Shown one piece after another: positions 34,990 through 44,399 of a stretch of 64,000 bases of DNA (its first letter is position 1; the number at the start of each line of letters is the position of its first letter). The stretch is from JAWPMT01 sp965601475. Its GTDB lineage: Bacteria > Bacteroidota > Bacteroidia > Cytophagales > Cyclobacteriaceae. The stretch covers positions 2,108,001 to 2,172,000 of the forward strand of contig OZ271832.1 in the NCBI GenBank assembly GCA_965601475.1, written 5' to 3'. The notes under the pieces were generated by a model. That model ran no database searches. It worked only from the letters and a program-made list of their open reading frames with translations, and was not told the origin of the DNA. A program made the position numbers and the translations under genes.

Positions 34990-35622
34990 ATGGTTATCAA
35001 GTCTTTTGTATTCAACCCTTTCTACGAAAACACATACGTCATCCACGACCAATCCAAGAAGGCCGTTATTGTAGATCCTGGATGTTACGAATCTTACGAG
35101 CAAGAGGAACTGGTCGCATACATTGATCAGAATCAGCTCGATGTCGAAATGATTCTCAATACACATTGCCACATTGATCACGTTCTGGGCAATCATTTCC
35201 TGAAAGAAAAGTACAAAGTACCCTTGAAAGTCCCTGCAGGTGAAACCGAACTGCTGGATTCGGTAAAGGACTACTCGAGCATGTGGGGAATCAACTACTA
35301 TGCTCCTGCCACGGTCGACGAGTTGCTGCAGGAAGGTGAAATCACCTTTGGAAACAGTGCATTTCAAGCGATACTCGCTCCAGGCCACTCTCCGGGACAT
35401 TTGGTATTCCATCTTGAAAAAGAGCGCATCATCATTGGGGGGGATGTACTTTTTCGAGAGAGCATTGGCCGCACAGACCTCCCGGGAGGAAACCACCAGC
35501 AACTGCTCGATAGCATCAAAGACAGACTCTTCACACTCCCCGACGACGTGACCGTATATCCGGGGCATGGACCAGAGACCACCATCGGACATGAGAAGCA
35601 GTACAATCCCTTCCTGCAGTAA
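34990..35622 (+). CDS. MBL-fold metallo-hydrolase (glyoxalase II-like)
   Basis: A 210-residue enzyme with the metal motif THCHIDH (H59, H61, D63, H64) and the later GHSPGHL and GHGPETTI motifs that complete the two-zinc site. It resembles stand-alone glyoxalase II-like hydrolases that act on thioesters; whether the substrate is a lactoyl-thiol is not shown. It ends by overlapping pssA (TAATG), so they form a coupled pair, divergent from the FAD oxidoreductase. Confidence 0.9.
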   Translation: MVIKSFVFNPFYENTYVIHDQSKKAVIVDPGCYESYEQEELVAYIDQNQLDVEMILNTHCHIDHVLGNHFLKEKYKVPLKVPAGETELLDSVKDYSSMWGINYYAPATVDELLQEGEITFGNSAFQAILAPGHSPGHLVFHLEKERIIIGGDVLFRESIGRTDLPGGNHQQLLDSIKDRLFTLPDDVTVYPGHGPETTIGHEKQYNPFLQ

Positions 35623-36299
35623 TGACCTTAAGGCAATCCATCCCTAACCTACTCACTTGCGGCAATGTCATCACGGGCACCTTGGGAATCGTCAATGTAT
35701 TTTCGGGAAATCTTCAGGCGACAATCTACTATGTGCTGATCGCCGGTGTATTTGATTTTTTGGATGGTTTCGCAGCCAGGACCTTAAAGGTACACTCTGC
35801 AATGGGCAAGGAACTGGATAGTCTGGCGGATATGGTCTCGTTCTCGGTACTTCCGGCCTTGTTTCTATACCAATATCTGTTGGTTGGCGGGTTCGAAGTG
35901 TCTCCCTACATAGCGCTGCTGATTGCGCCGTTCTCTGCATGGCGGCTGGCCAAATTCAATATAGATGATAGGCAAAGCGATAAGTTCATCGGACTACCGA
36001 CACCAGCCAATGCCATCCTCATCACGGCATTTGGATTGGCACCCCATTTTGAAATCACAGAAGTGGGTTGGTTGGCAATAGCTCTGGGAAGTTGTTTCTT
36101 GCTGGTATCATCATTGGAACTCATCGCATTGAAATTCAAGGATACACGGTTCTCTGAGAATTGGATGCGCTATTTGGTAATTGTCATTTCTATTGCCATA
36201 CTGTTGATTTGGAGGACAGACGGACTGGTTTTTGTCATCCCTGTTTACATTTTGATCTCATTAATCGCCAACTTTGCCGGGCGCAAATCGGTATTGTGA
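35622..36299 (+). CDS. pssA: CDP-diacylglycerol-serine O-phosphatidyltransferase
   Basis: A 225-residue membrane enzyme with the CDP-alcohol phosphotransferase signature DGFAARTLKVHSAMGKELDSLAD (here in pieces: DG..AR........G...D...D at residues about 48-70). It makes phosphatidylserine, the precursor of phosphatidylethanolamine. Six to eight membrane helices fit the family. Coupled by TAATG to the MBL gene. psd is not in the window. Confidence 0.92.
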   Translation: MTLRQSIPNLLTCGNVITGTLGIVNVFSGNLQATIYYVLIAGVFDFLDGFAARTLKVHSAMGKELDSLADMVSFSVLPALFLYQYLLVGGFEVSPYIALLIAPFSAWRLAKFNIDDRQSDKFIGLPTPANAILITAFGLAPHFEITEVGWLAIALGSCFLLVSSLELIALKFKDTRFSENWMRYLVIVISIAILLIWRTDGLVFVIPVYILISLIANFAGRKSVL

Positions 36300-36307
36300 A
36301 TAGTCAA

Positions 36308-36315
36308 TAATTTTG
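36308..36315 (+). promoter_or_regulatory. TAnnTTTG -7 promoter box for porU
   Basis: TAATTTTG is an exact -7 consensus match, 23 bases upstream of the porU ATG at 36339 and just after the pssA stop. No well-placed -33 TTG was found. Confidence 0.45.
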
Positions 36316-36338
36316 TCCGGTCTGGCGTTGATGATGTG

Positions 36339-39300
36339 ATGTTGCGAATTGTTCTTTCCACTACCCTTCTTATTCTGGTTGTCCTGGCAAACGGACAATC
36401 CATTTTCGCGTCAGGGGAATGGTTCAAAATAGGCGTGACAGAAAGTGGAATGTACAAACTGGACCGGGAATACTTCTCTTCTACCCTAGGTCTGGACATC
36501 AATTCATTCGATCCATCAACCATCAAAATTTATGGCAAAGGCGGGGGTCCGCTGCCCCAGGCAAATGGGATTGGCAGACCCTCTGATCCCCCTGAGAATG
36601 GCATCCTGCGGCAAGGACTTGATGATGGGGTTTTTAACTCGGAGGATTACGTACTCTTCTATGCCGAAGGTCCTGACAAACGCACGGTAGCTGAAGGCCA
36701 TTTCCTCTACGAAGACAATATCTACTCCGACACGGCCTATTACTTCGTGACCATCAATGGGAGTGCAGGTAAGGGTGTAGGCAGCATCGATGAAGTACCT
36801 CCGGGAAACTATCCCACCGTAGACAAGTCATTCCAGCTACTTGTACATGAGGCCAACAACGTAAATATTCTGAAAAGTGGTTTGAGCCGCGGGGGTAGTG
36901 GGAGAGAATGGTATGGTGAACTATTTGCCGTGAATGTGGCCACAGAGAGAGTCTTTGACTTTGAGGTCCCGGGATTCACAGGACGAGGAGAACTCATACT
37001 TGCCACCTTTGGTCAATCAGAAGCAGATTCTGCGTCAATGACTGCAATCGTAAACGGAGACGAGGTAGGCAAACAATACCTGGAGCGAATAAGTCCGCTC
37101 GACAGAAGTGCCTATACGAATAGAGGTATTCACCACACAGACACCTTTGACCTTCGGGGATCAGCCTCTGCTAACGCGGAGATTGTCGTGCAGTTTGAGA
37201 GGGCGCCTTCCGAAGGTCAGTCCATTGCAAGACTGGACAAGCTCCTTCTGAAGGCCGAACGCACACTTTCGGCTTTCTCAAATCACCTAGTCATACGTCC
37301 CGCTACGGTAGAGATCGGTCCATCGACCCTATTGTTCACTGATATCGCCGAAGACACTCAACTGTGGGATATTAGCGATCCACAATCGCCTTTGGCTGGG
37401 ACTATTGACTACAGTGACAATGCCTCCAGCAGTGATGTGACGATAGGTGAGGAATCTGTTTTTGTCGCTTTTGTCGGCAGCAGCTTTCCCACTCCAACTT
37501 ATTTTGGACGAGTATCCAATCAAAATTTGAAGGCCCTAGCCCCAAGGGATGGTGTGATTATTACCACAGGTGAACTCGCCTCGGAGGCAGAAAGGCTAGC
37601 CAATTTTCACCGGACCTTTGACAACCTTGGACTGGAGGTAGTCGATGTAAGTCAAATCTACAATGAGTTCTCCTCCGGTAGACAAGACATCACGGCAATT
37701 CGAGATTTGATAAGGTACTATTATGATCGTTCCGGAAGCTTCAAATACGTTCTGCTATTTGGCGACTGCTCCTATGACTACAAGTACAGGTTGGCCAACA
37801 ACACCAATTTGATTCCGACTTACGAGTCCCGCAACTCCGTGCATCCGATTTCGAGCTATTCCTCAGATGACTTTTTCGGCTTCCTGGAAGACCACGAGGG
37901 CGAATGGTTGGAAGAGGACATTGGCGATCATACACTGGAAGTGGGGGTCGGCAGGTTGCCGGCCAGATCTCGCGCCGAGGCAGAGACCATTGTAGATAAG
38001 ATCATACGCTATGCCACCGCAAATGACGTATTGGGGGATTGGAAAACGAAAGTGACCTATGTCGTCGATGACGGCGACAGAAACACGCACATGGATCACG
38101 CCGAGCAATTGTCTTCGACGTTTGAAGAAAACCGCAAAGATGTACTGGCTCAGAAGCTCTATCTGGATGCTGTCCCTCAGGTAGTTGGTGCATCGGAGGA
38201 ATCTTCACCCCAGTTCAGATCAAAATTGCTACAGTCCATTTCCGAAGGAACCTTCCTGATCAACTACATCGGACATGGAAATGAATTCCAATGGATGGAT
38301 GAGGATGTGCTAAACGATCAGGATATTGAAGAACTCACCAATCGCCGCAGACTGCCCATATTCGTTGCAGCGACTTGCCAGTTTGGAAGGTACGACGATC
38401 CTGACTTCTTTTCGGGAAGTGAGCAGCTGCTCTTTCACCCCAATGGCGGTGCCATCGCGCTGCTGACCACCACTCGTGCCGTATTTGCCTCAACCAACCT
38501 GCCACTGAACCAAGCTTTTCATGAGTCGATCTTCGAGCTTGAAGATGGCAACTACCCGCGTATTGGGGACATCGTGCGCAGTACAAAGAATGAAAGCCTC
38601 AGAGGAACGCGAAATCGAAATTTCTCCCTATTGGGAGATCCCTTTTTGCGATTGGATTATCCGGATTTCAACGCCAGCATCACAAACCTGAATGGGAAAA
38701 GCATCGACACCGAAATCGACACACTGAGTGCGCTGGAGGAAATACAAATAACTGGTGAGGTGCAGCAACTTACTGGCGAGCGGGTTTCGGATTTTGAGGG
38801 ATATGTCCAAATCGTTCTTCTGGACAACCCGACAGAAGTGCGCACACTAGGCCAGGAAAATATACCATTTCGCTACGATACCCAGGAAAATGAACTGTTT
38901 CGTGGCGAGGCGACGGTAGCCAATGGCATCTTCTCAGCGTCTTTCATTTTGACAAGAAATATTTCCTATCGATTCGAAAATGCTAAATTCATACTGTATG
39001 CGGTAGATTCAGAAAAAGGCCTTGATGCCAGTGGTGCCTCTACCAATATTGTTCTTGGAGGTACCAGTGAAACGGTACGGGAAGATACCAGCCCACCTTC
39101 TATCACAGCATTTGTCAATGACGACACGTTTAGTAACGGTAATGTGGTTGACCCCAACTCCTTGCTTATTGCACAGATCGCGGATGAAACAGGCATCAAC
39201 ATTTCTACTAACGGCATCAACCAGAACATCACACTCCGCATCAATGGCGGTGAACCGTTTCCAATCAATGACTTCTTTACCGCCAATCGTGATGCTTCCA

Positions 39301-39728
39301 ATTCAGGAACCATCATATATCCGCTAACAGGACTTGCTCCCGGAAAGTACTCCGTGTCAATAAAAGCCTGGGACCTGTACAATAATTCCAACACCGCCAC
39401 AGTTGATTTTGTAGTCTCAGACGAAGTCAGGGTGAATTTGGAGGCGGTGAAGAACTTTCCAAACCCTGCCACCACTGAAACTACTTTTTCTTTCGAACAC
39501 AACCGACCTGGGGAAGAACTGGAGGTTATCATTCAGTTTTTCAATACTGAAGGAGCTCTTGAAAAAGAGCTAGTCTACTTGGTAGATAATGGCCTTGATA
39601 GAGTTGAGGATCTCTCATGGCGATTCGCCCCGTCCATTCGTGCAGGTATATATGTATACCGAATCCGTGTCAAGAGCACACTTGACGGTGCGGAGGGATC
39701 GGCTATCGGAAGACTTATTGTGAATTGA
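36339..39728 (+). CDS. porU: Type IX secretion system sortase
   Basis: A 1129-residue protein from the ATG at 36339 (a GTG lies one codon earlier), with a signal peptide ending VLANGQ. The N-terminal domain reads ASGEWFKIGVTESGMYKLD, typical of PorU. The C25 peptidase catalytic pair is H646 (YIGHGNE) and C680 (ATCQFG). A C-terminal sorting-type domain (VKNFPNPATTETTF...GIYVYRIRV) is present, as in known PorU. The protein sits on the cell surface, removes the sorting domain of T9SS cargo and attaches cargo to A-LPS or a similar anchor. It precedes porV, its partner for outer-membrane attachment. Confidence 0.95.
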   Translation: MLRIVLSTTLLILVVLANGQSIFASGEWFKIGVTESGMYKLDREYFSSTLGLDINSFDPSTIKIYGKGGGPLPQANGIGRPSDPPENGILRQGLDDGVFNSEDYVLFYAEGPDKRTVAEGHFLYEDNIYSDTAYYFVTINGSAGKGVGSIDEVPPGNYPTVDKSFQLLVHEANNVNILKSGLSRGGSGREWYGELFAVNVATERVFDFEVPGFTGRGELILATFGQSEADSASMTAIVNGDEVGKQYLERISPLDRSAYTNRGIHHTDTFDLRGSASANAEIVVQFERAPSEGQSIARLDKLLLKAERTLSAFSNHLVIRPATVEIGPSTLLFTDIAEDTQLWDISDPQSPLAGTIDYSDNASSSDVTIGEESVFVAFVGSSFPTPTYFGRVSNQNLKALAPRDGVIITTGELASEAERLANFHRTFDNLGLEVVDVSQIYNEFSSGRQDITAIRDLIRYYYDRSGSFKYVLLFGDCSYDYKYRLANNTNLIPTYESRNSVHPISSYSSDDFFGFLEDHEGEWLEEDIGDHTLEVGVGRLPARSRAEAETIVDKIIRYATANDVLGDWKTKVTYVVDDGDRNTHMDHAEQLSSTFEENRKDVLAQKLYLDAVPQVVGASEESSPQFRSKLLQSISEGTFLINYIGHGNEFQWMDEDVLNDQDIEELTNRRRLPIFVAATCQFGRYDDPDFFSGSEQLLFHPNGGAIALLTTTRAVFASTNLPLNQAFHESIFELEDGNYPRIGDIVRSTKNESLRGTRNRNFSLLGDPFLRLDYPDFNASITNLNGKSIDTEIDTLSALEEIQITGEVQQLTGERVSDFEGYVQIVLLDNPTEVRTLGQENIPFRYDTQENELFRGEATVANGIFSASFILTRNISYRFENAKFILYAVDSEKGLDASGASTNIVLGGTSETVREDTSPPSITAFVNDDTFSNGNVVDPNSLLIAQIADETGINISTNGINQNITLRINGGEPFPINDFFTANRDASNSGTIIYPLTGLAPGKYSVSIKAWDLYNNSNTATVDFVVSDEVRVNLEAVKNFPNPATTETTFSFEHNRPGEELEVIIQFFNTEGALEKELVYLVDNGLDRVEDLSWRFAPSIRAGIYVYRIRVKSTLDGAEGSAIGRLIVN

Positions 39729-39730
39729 CT

Positions 39731-39738
39731 TAGTTTTG
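39731..39738 (+). promoter_or_regulatory. TAnnTTTG -7 promoter box for porV
   Basis: TAGTTTTG is an exact -7 match in the 27-bp gap between porU and porV, 17 bases before the porV ATG. It could give porV its own transcript in addition to read-through from porU. Confidence 0.4.
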
Positions 39739-39755
39739 CAAAGAGGAAGCATTTT

Positions 39756-40961
39756 ATGAGGTTTTTATTCCAGGCAATTTTCGTAATTGCATCATGTACA
39801 ATATCGCTGGCCCAAGGCAGCCAGGTACGGGTGAATGAATTGAGTGGGGCATCAAATCCGATTACGGTGGCTGTGCCATTCCTGAATTTCGCACCAGATA
39901 GCCGCGGTTCTGCCATGGGAGATGTCGGTGTGGCCACTACACCAGATGCCTACAGTATCCATTGGAATAACGCCAAACTAGCATTCATAGATTATGATTT
40001 TGGCTTCTCATTCTCCTATTCGCCCTGGCTTGGCAATATCGTGGACGACATGTCCCTCAACTACCTAACCGGTTACAAGAAGATCAACAGAAATGAAGCT
40101 GTAGGCATCTCGATGCGATACTTTGACTTAGGCGAGATTCAGCTAACCGACCTGCAAGGGGAACCACTTGGTATCGAGAATCCGAGAGAGTGGGCAATCG
40201 ACCTCACATATTCCCGAAAACTCAGTCAAAACCTGAGCATCGCAGGAACTGGTAGATTTATCAGATCAAATTTGGCAAGTAATATCACGGGAGCACCCGA
40301 TGTCAATCCCGGAACAAGTTTGGCCGTAGATGTGGGTGTATTTTACACACAGCCACTGGCACTCAAGACATTGGATTCAGAAATCGCTTTTGGTGCGCAT
40401 GTTTCAAATATCGGGCAGAAGATCACCTATACAGATGAAACAAACGAGGACTTCATACCCGCAAACTTAAGGGTGGGTGGAGCCTGGAATGTAAACCTGG
40501 ATCAATATAACTCTTTCTCAATAGCGCTCGATTTCAATAAGCTCATGGTACCTACACCGCCTCAATACCTCACTGACGAGAATGGTGACTTCGTACGTGA
40601 CCCTGATGGTAATCTCATTATTTCAGATGGCGAGGATCCCAACAGGCCGTTGATTAGTGGTACATTCGGCTCGTTCACTGACGCGCCTGATGGCTTCAGT
40701 GAAGAATTGAAGGAAATCTCTTACTCCCTTGGTGCAGAGTATTGGTACCGAGATCTGTTTGCTGCCAGAATTGGATATTTCCTGGAGCATGAAGACAAGG
40801 GAGATCGCAAATATTTCACGGCGGGACTGGGCTTTCGCTACCAGGTATTTGGTTTGGATGTGTCGTATCTGATCCCTCAGGAGCAAAACCATCCACTAGG
40901 TGATACCCTCCGTCTATCCTTTGTCTTTAGTTTCGACAAGGAAGACGAAAACGGCGGATAG
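39756..40961 (+). CDS. porV: Type IX secretion outer-membrane protein PorV
   Basis: A 401-residue FadL-like outer-membrane barrel with a signal peptide (IASCTISLAQ). The opening mature segment VPFLNFAPDSRGSAMGDVG and TPDAYSIHWNNAKLAF are the PorV (LptO) hallmarks; later strands alternate as a barrel and the gene ends near VFSFDKEDENGG. PorV shuttles cargo from the translocon to PorU for cleavage and anchoring. It lies 27 bases downstream of porU. Confidence 0.95.
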   Translation: MRFLFQAIFVIASCTISLAQGSQVRVNELSGASNPITVAVPFLNFAPDSRGSAMGDVGVATTPDAYSIHWNNAKLAFIDYDFGFSFSYSPWLGNIVDDMSLNYLTGYKKINRNEAVGISMRYFDLGEIQLTDLQGEPLGIENPREWAIDLTYSRKLSQNLSIAGTGRFIRSNLASNITGAPDVNPGTSLAVDVGVFYTQPLALKTLDSEIAFGAHVSNIGQKITYTDETNEDFIPANLRVGGAWNVNLDQYNSFSIALDFNKLMVPTPPQYLTDENGDFVRDPDGNLIISDGEDPNRPLISGTFGSFTDAPDGFSEELKEISYSLGAEYWYRDLFAARIGYFLEHEDKGDRKYFTAGLGFRYQVFGLDVSYLIPQEQNHPLGDTLRLSFVFSFDKEDENGG

Positions 40962-40967
40962 CGGCAG

Positions 40968-42221
40968 ATGATTCTTGATCGACGGCAACCACCAGTTGCT
41001 AATCCCGTCCAGCCATTTCAAATCCCTGAGCCCAATATCCTTAAGACGTCTCTGGGCACACCAGTTGTCAAGCTGGATTTTCCAGGAAGTGAAATTGTAT
41101 ATACCGAGCTGATCTTTGGGAGTGGCCGATGGTGGGAAGTACCATTCGGTGTTTCCTATTTCACCTCAAAAATGTTGCTTGAAGGCACCCAAACCCGCTC
41201 TTCCGAAGCCATTGCCCGCCAGTTCGAATCCCTGGGCAGTCATATTCAGATTTCCCCGGGGATGGATTATGTATCTGTCAAGCTCTATGCGCTGAAAAAG
41301 CACTTCCAGAAGTCGTTGGACCTTCTCTTTGATATATTGCTGGAACCAACCTTCCCGGAAAAAGAGTATGAGACATTACGAGAAATCAGGCTCCATGAGA
41401 TTAGAAGCCAACTGGCGAGAAACAGTTACTTCGCAACGGTCAATTTTCTTGAAGCGCTCTTTGGAGCTGAACATCCTTATGGTGTACTCCCAGATATAGA
41501 GAAAATCCAAAACATCCAGCTCTCCCAAGTACGCAGCTACCATCAGAGACAGTTATTTAATCGGCCGTGTGGATTGATTCTGGGGAGCCTCAACCAGGAA
41601 TTAAACGATTTTATGCATCGGCTGGACAGCCTGCCAAATGCCTCCGCTACGCCGAGAGTCTTGGAGGAAGGGCCTGAATCGCCAGGCACGAGACATTTGG
41701 AGAGGGAAAAGAGCTCCCAGGCTTCGATTAGGGTCGGGGCAAAATCAATTACCAGAAGTCATCAGGATGTGCATAGACTGGCCATTGCAAATTTGTTGCT
41801 GGGAGGATTTTTTGGTTCCAGGTTGATGAAGAACGTTAGAGAGGATAAGGGGCTGACCTATGGCATTAGCTCACAAATCACACATCTTCGACATGGATCG
41901 TATTTCCAGATTTCCGCTGAAGTGGAAAGGTCCAAAGCCCATCAAGCATTGGAAGAAATTGAAAAAGAAATTGCGGCTCTGCAGCATTCTCCACCGTCAA
42001 CCGCGGAATTGCAAACGGCTATTAGCTATGCCCGTGGGAAGTTCTTATCGTCCCTGGATTCTCCCCTGTCATTAGCAAGCCTTCAAAAGAATGAGGTTCT
42101 GAATGAAAGAGTGGGGTATTACAATAGCTTCATCAACACGCTGGAAAATATAAGCCCGGAGGAAATCTGTGAAGTAGCCAACAAATACCTGCAAACTTCA
42201 ACGCAAGTCGTAGTCAGTTGA
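40968..42221 (+). CDS. M16 (insulinase) family protein, zinc site lost
   Basis: A 417-residue M16-fold protein with no signal peptide. At the place of the family HxxEH zinc motif it reads GVSYFTSKMLLEGT (residues 61-74), with Y64, S67 and K68 replacing the two His and the Glu; the rest of the strand matches the family. The partner-subunit signature DKGLTYGISS is kept in the second half. In two-subunit M16 proteases the inactive chain keeps this R/Y region and pairs with an active chain, which is not in this window. It follows porV by six bases and overlaps the convergent WG-repeat gene by eight. Confidence 0.85.
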   Translation: MILDRRQPPVANPVQPFQIPEPNILKTSLGTPVVKLDFPGSEIVYTELIFGSGRWWEVPFGVSYFTSKMLLEGTQTRSSEAIARQFESLGSHIQISPGMDYVSVKLYALKKHFQKSLDLLFDILLEPTFPEKEYETLREIRLHEIRSQLARNSYFATVNFLEALFGAEHPYGVLPDIEKIQNIQLSQVRSYHQRQLFNRPCGLILGSLNQELNDFMHRLDSLPNASATPRVLEEGPESPGTRHLEREKSSQASIRVGAKSITRSHQDVHRLAIANLLLGGFFGSRLMKNVREDKGLTYGISSQITHLRHGSYFQISAEVERSKAHQALEEIEKEIAALQHSPPSTAELQTAISYARGKFLSSLDSPLSLASLQKNEVLNERVGYYNSFINTLENISPEEICEVANKYLQTSTQVVVS

Positions 42222-44376
42222 GTGGTTCACTCGATAGTGCCAGGTAACGACCAATAGGCTTGATCATATCATACTCAAACCCTACCAACAACACCCCTTT
42301 TTCGCCATATACTCCCTTTTGGCCGGATAGCCCCACGACAATCAGTCCGTCTCCGATATCCTTCATGTCATCAAAAGATGGCGAAAGCAAAATATTACCT
42401 TCAGCGTCTGCCAAGCCAACTTTTCCGTTTGCATATTCCAGAATGTAGCTTCCCCTACTGGTTCGCGCTATGTTATCAAACTCCAATCCAAAAATCAGCG
42501 CACCTTCCTTGTCAACCAAACCATATTTTTCATTTCTGACAATCGCGAGGCCATTGTAAAAGTCGCTTGCTTCCCTATAATGGGGTTGGACAAGAAGCCG
42601 CTCATCTGTATCGATGAAGCCCCATTTCCCTCGCAGTTTTATCGCCGCCCTGCCCTCGTGGAAGGTCCGGGCAGAATCGTACCTGTTGGCAATCCTCAAT
42701 CGACCCATTTCGTCTACGAAACCGTGGAGACCATTTTTCTTAATATGGAAAAACCCATCGTCCCAACTGAATATCTCCTCATATCCGGCATCCAGCTCCA
42801 GGACAAACTCGCCATTGCCATCCTTTACAACACTGCCAACATCCCGCTTACCAAGGTAGAAATCTCCCTTGTGTAGTACTCTGCTGTAGATTGGGTCAAA
42901 GATCACGACTCCCTGTTCAGAAACAAGACCAACCTTACCATTCCTTTTGATACTCACAGAATTGTTACCTTCCTCTACATTACCCCTTGTGACGTAGAGG
43001 TTCACCCCTTTCTTGGAAAAGATGGTTGTCAGCCCTTTGCGATAGCCGATATAGAAATTGGCCATTCGAAATAAACTATCATAGGTAGGCTGTACCAACC
43101 ACTTACCAAAAGGATTCATAATTCCCCAGAGACCAATGTAATTGACCGGGAATGTCAAGTCAATGCCCTGCCCGATACTATCATAAGCGTAATCCAACAG
43201 AAGATCGCCTCTATAATCCTGCATGCCCCAAAGCCCCCCACTATTTACGGGCACATACATCTGCTGAGCAACGGCCACAGCGTTGAGTGACTGGCTATTC
43301 GTCCGCCGGCCGTACTTGTTGTAGACATCCCAAAGCTTATCTTTTTGCACATAGAAATAATGACCATCAAAGTGAATGGAATCACCTTCAGCCACTTTTT
43401 TTGGACCGACAAAAGCCTGCCAAAGATTGAGCCCCTGGTCTTCGATCACTACGATAGACTCGTTGCTGTATTTGACGTCAAAGATCTTGTCCGGAAAGAG
43501 CTCGGTGGAGTCATTGTAGACACTCTGTACACCATTGAGGTATGATACAATGAGACCACCCCTTTCGAAAATACTATCCCCCGGGATGTCCAGGATTTTT
43601 TCCAGTTTTCGACTGTAGATCTGCCACACCCTGGGTGGCACGGCCTCGGGACTGGCAGAAGTATACCTTATTTGCTTACTATTCGGTGCAAAAAGCAATT
43701 GCTCACTGGCAATATCAATGAGCCCGAGTGATCCCTTTTTGGCTATCTCCAGAAAACCTCCCACCCGACGAAAACGCTCGAACGGCACCCCCAGAATCTC
43801 AGACCCTCTGCTATCAAATGCCCTCCATGTACCATTTTCAGATGCCACCATGACCCCTCCAAAAGGTATGATTTCATCAAATTCCAGGGAGACGATTGGG
43901 TCGAATTTCGCATTCAATACACCGTATTTGGTCTCGCCTTCCTCATAGCGCCCTGTTACGATATTATTACCTGCCGGTTCCAGCGAGAAATAATCGCAGG
44001 GAAGCACGATCTTTCCCTTGAGATTGACCAGGCCATGGTCCAGTTGGTTGCTCAGAGATTTGGTAATGGCAACCCTGGCATACAAATCGGAGAAAGGCTC
44101 AACTTTATAAAAAATCGGCTTTGTGAGTTTCTTATTGTTCGTTGTAATCAGACCCCAACGCTGGTCACGTCGATAGCCCAAAACATCACCCTCGACAACA
44201 GAGCCATCAGACCACCCCAGCCCTTCGTATAAAGGAGGGATCAACTCGACGGAGTTCTCATCCATTAACCCATACAAACCGTCTTTCTGAAAAATCTTGA
44301 AAGCAGACTGATTCCCAAACGCAAACAACCGCCCGGATATGAAGAAGAACGCCAGGAAATACAGGATAAATCTCAC
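42214..44376 (-). CDS. Secreted WG-repeat protein
   Basis: A 720-residue protein from a GTG at 44376; no ATG in frame would keep the signal peptide (LYFLAFFFISGRLFAFG). The whole mature part consists of WG-type repeats (KYGLVDKEGALIFGLEFD, KWGFIDTDERLLVQP, LWGIMNPFGKWLVQPTYD and others), about fifteen units of ~40-50 residues, likely forming a beta-repeat fold. WG repeats are common in Bacteroidota envelope proteins; the role is unknown. The gene follows hemA by 23 bases and so may share its transcript. Confidence 0.85.
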   Translation of the reverse strand: MRFILYFLAFFFISGRLFAFGNQSAFKIFQKDGLYGLMDENSVELIPPLYEGLGWSDGSVVEGDVLGYRRDQRWGLITTNNKKLTKPIFYKVEPFSDLYARVAITKSLSNQLDHGLVNLKGKIVLPCDYFSLEPAGNNIVTGRYEEGETKYGVLNAKFDPIVSLEFDEIIPFGGVMVASENGTWRAFDSRGSEILGVPFERFRRVGGFLEIAKKGSLGLIDIASEQLLFAPNSKQIRYTSASPEAVPPRVWQIYSRKLEKILDIPGDSIFERGGLIVSYLNGVQSVYNDSTELFPDKIFDVKYSNESIVVIEDQGLNLWQAFVGPKKVAEGDSIHFDGHYFYVQKDKLWDVYNKYGRRTNSQSLNAVAVAQQMYVPVNSGGLWGMQDYRGDLLLDYAYDSIGQGIDLTFPVNYIGLWGIMNPFGKWLVQPTYDSLFRMANFYIGYRKGLTTIFSKKGVNLYVTRGNVEEGNNSVSIKRNGKVGLVSEQGVVIFDPIYSRVLHKGDFYLGKRDVGSVVKDGNGEFVLELDAGYEEIFSWDDGFFHIKKNGLHGFVDEMGRLRIANRYDSARTFHEGRAAIKLRGKWGFIDTDERLLVQPHYREASDFYNGLAIVRNEKYGLVDKEGALIFGLEFDNIARTSRGSYILEYANGKVGLADAEGNILLSPSFDDMKDIGDGLIVVGLSGQKGVYGEKGVLLVGFEYDMIKPIGRYLALSSEPLN

Positions 44377-44399
44377 ATCGGCAAATCAGAAGCCAGGGA

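Noticed and set aside
34921..35592. 223-codon minus-strand frame opposite the MBL hydrolase
   Set aside because: The plus strand carries the THCHIDH motif and a proper start, so the minus frame is a shadow.
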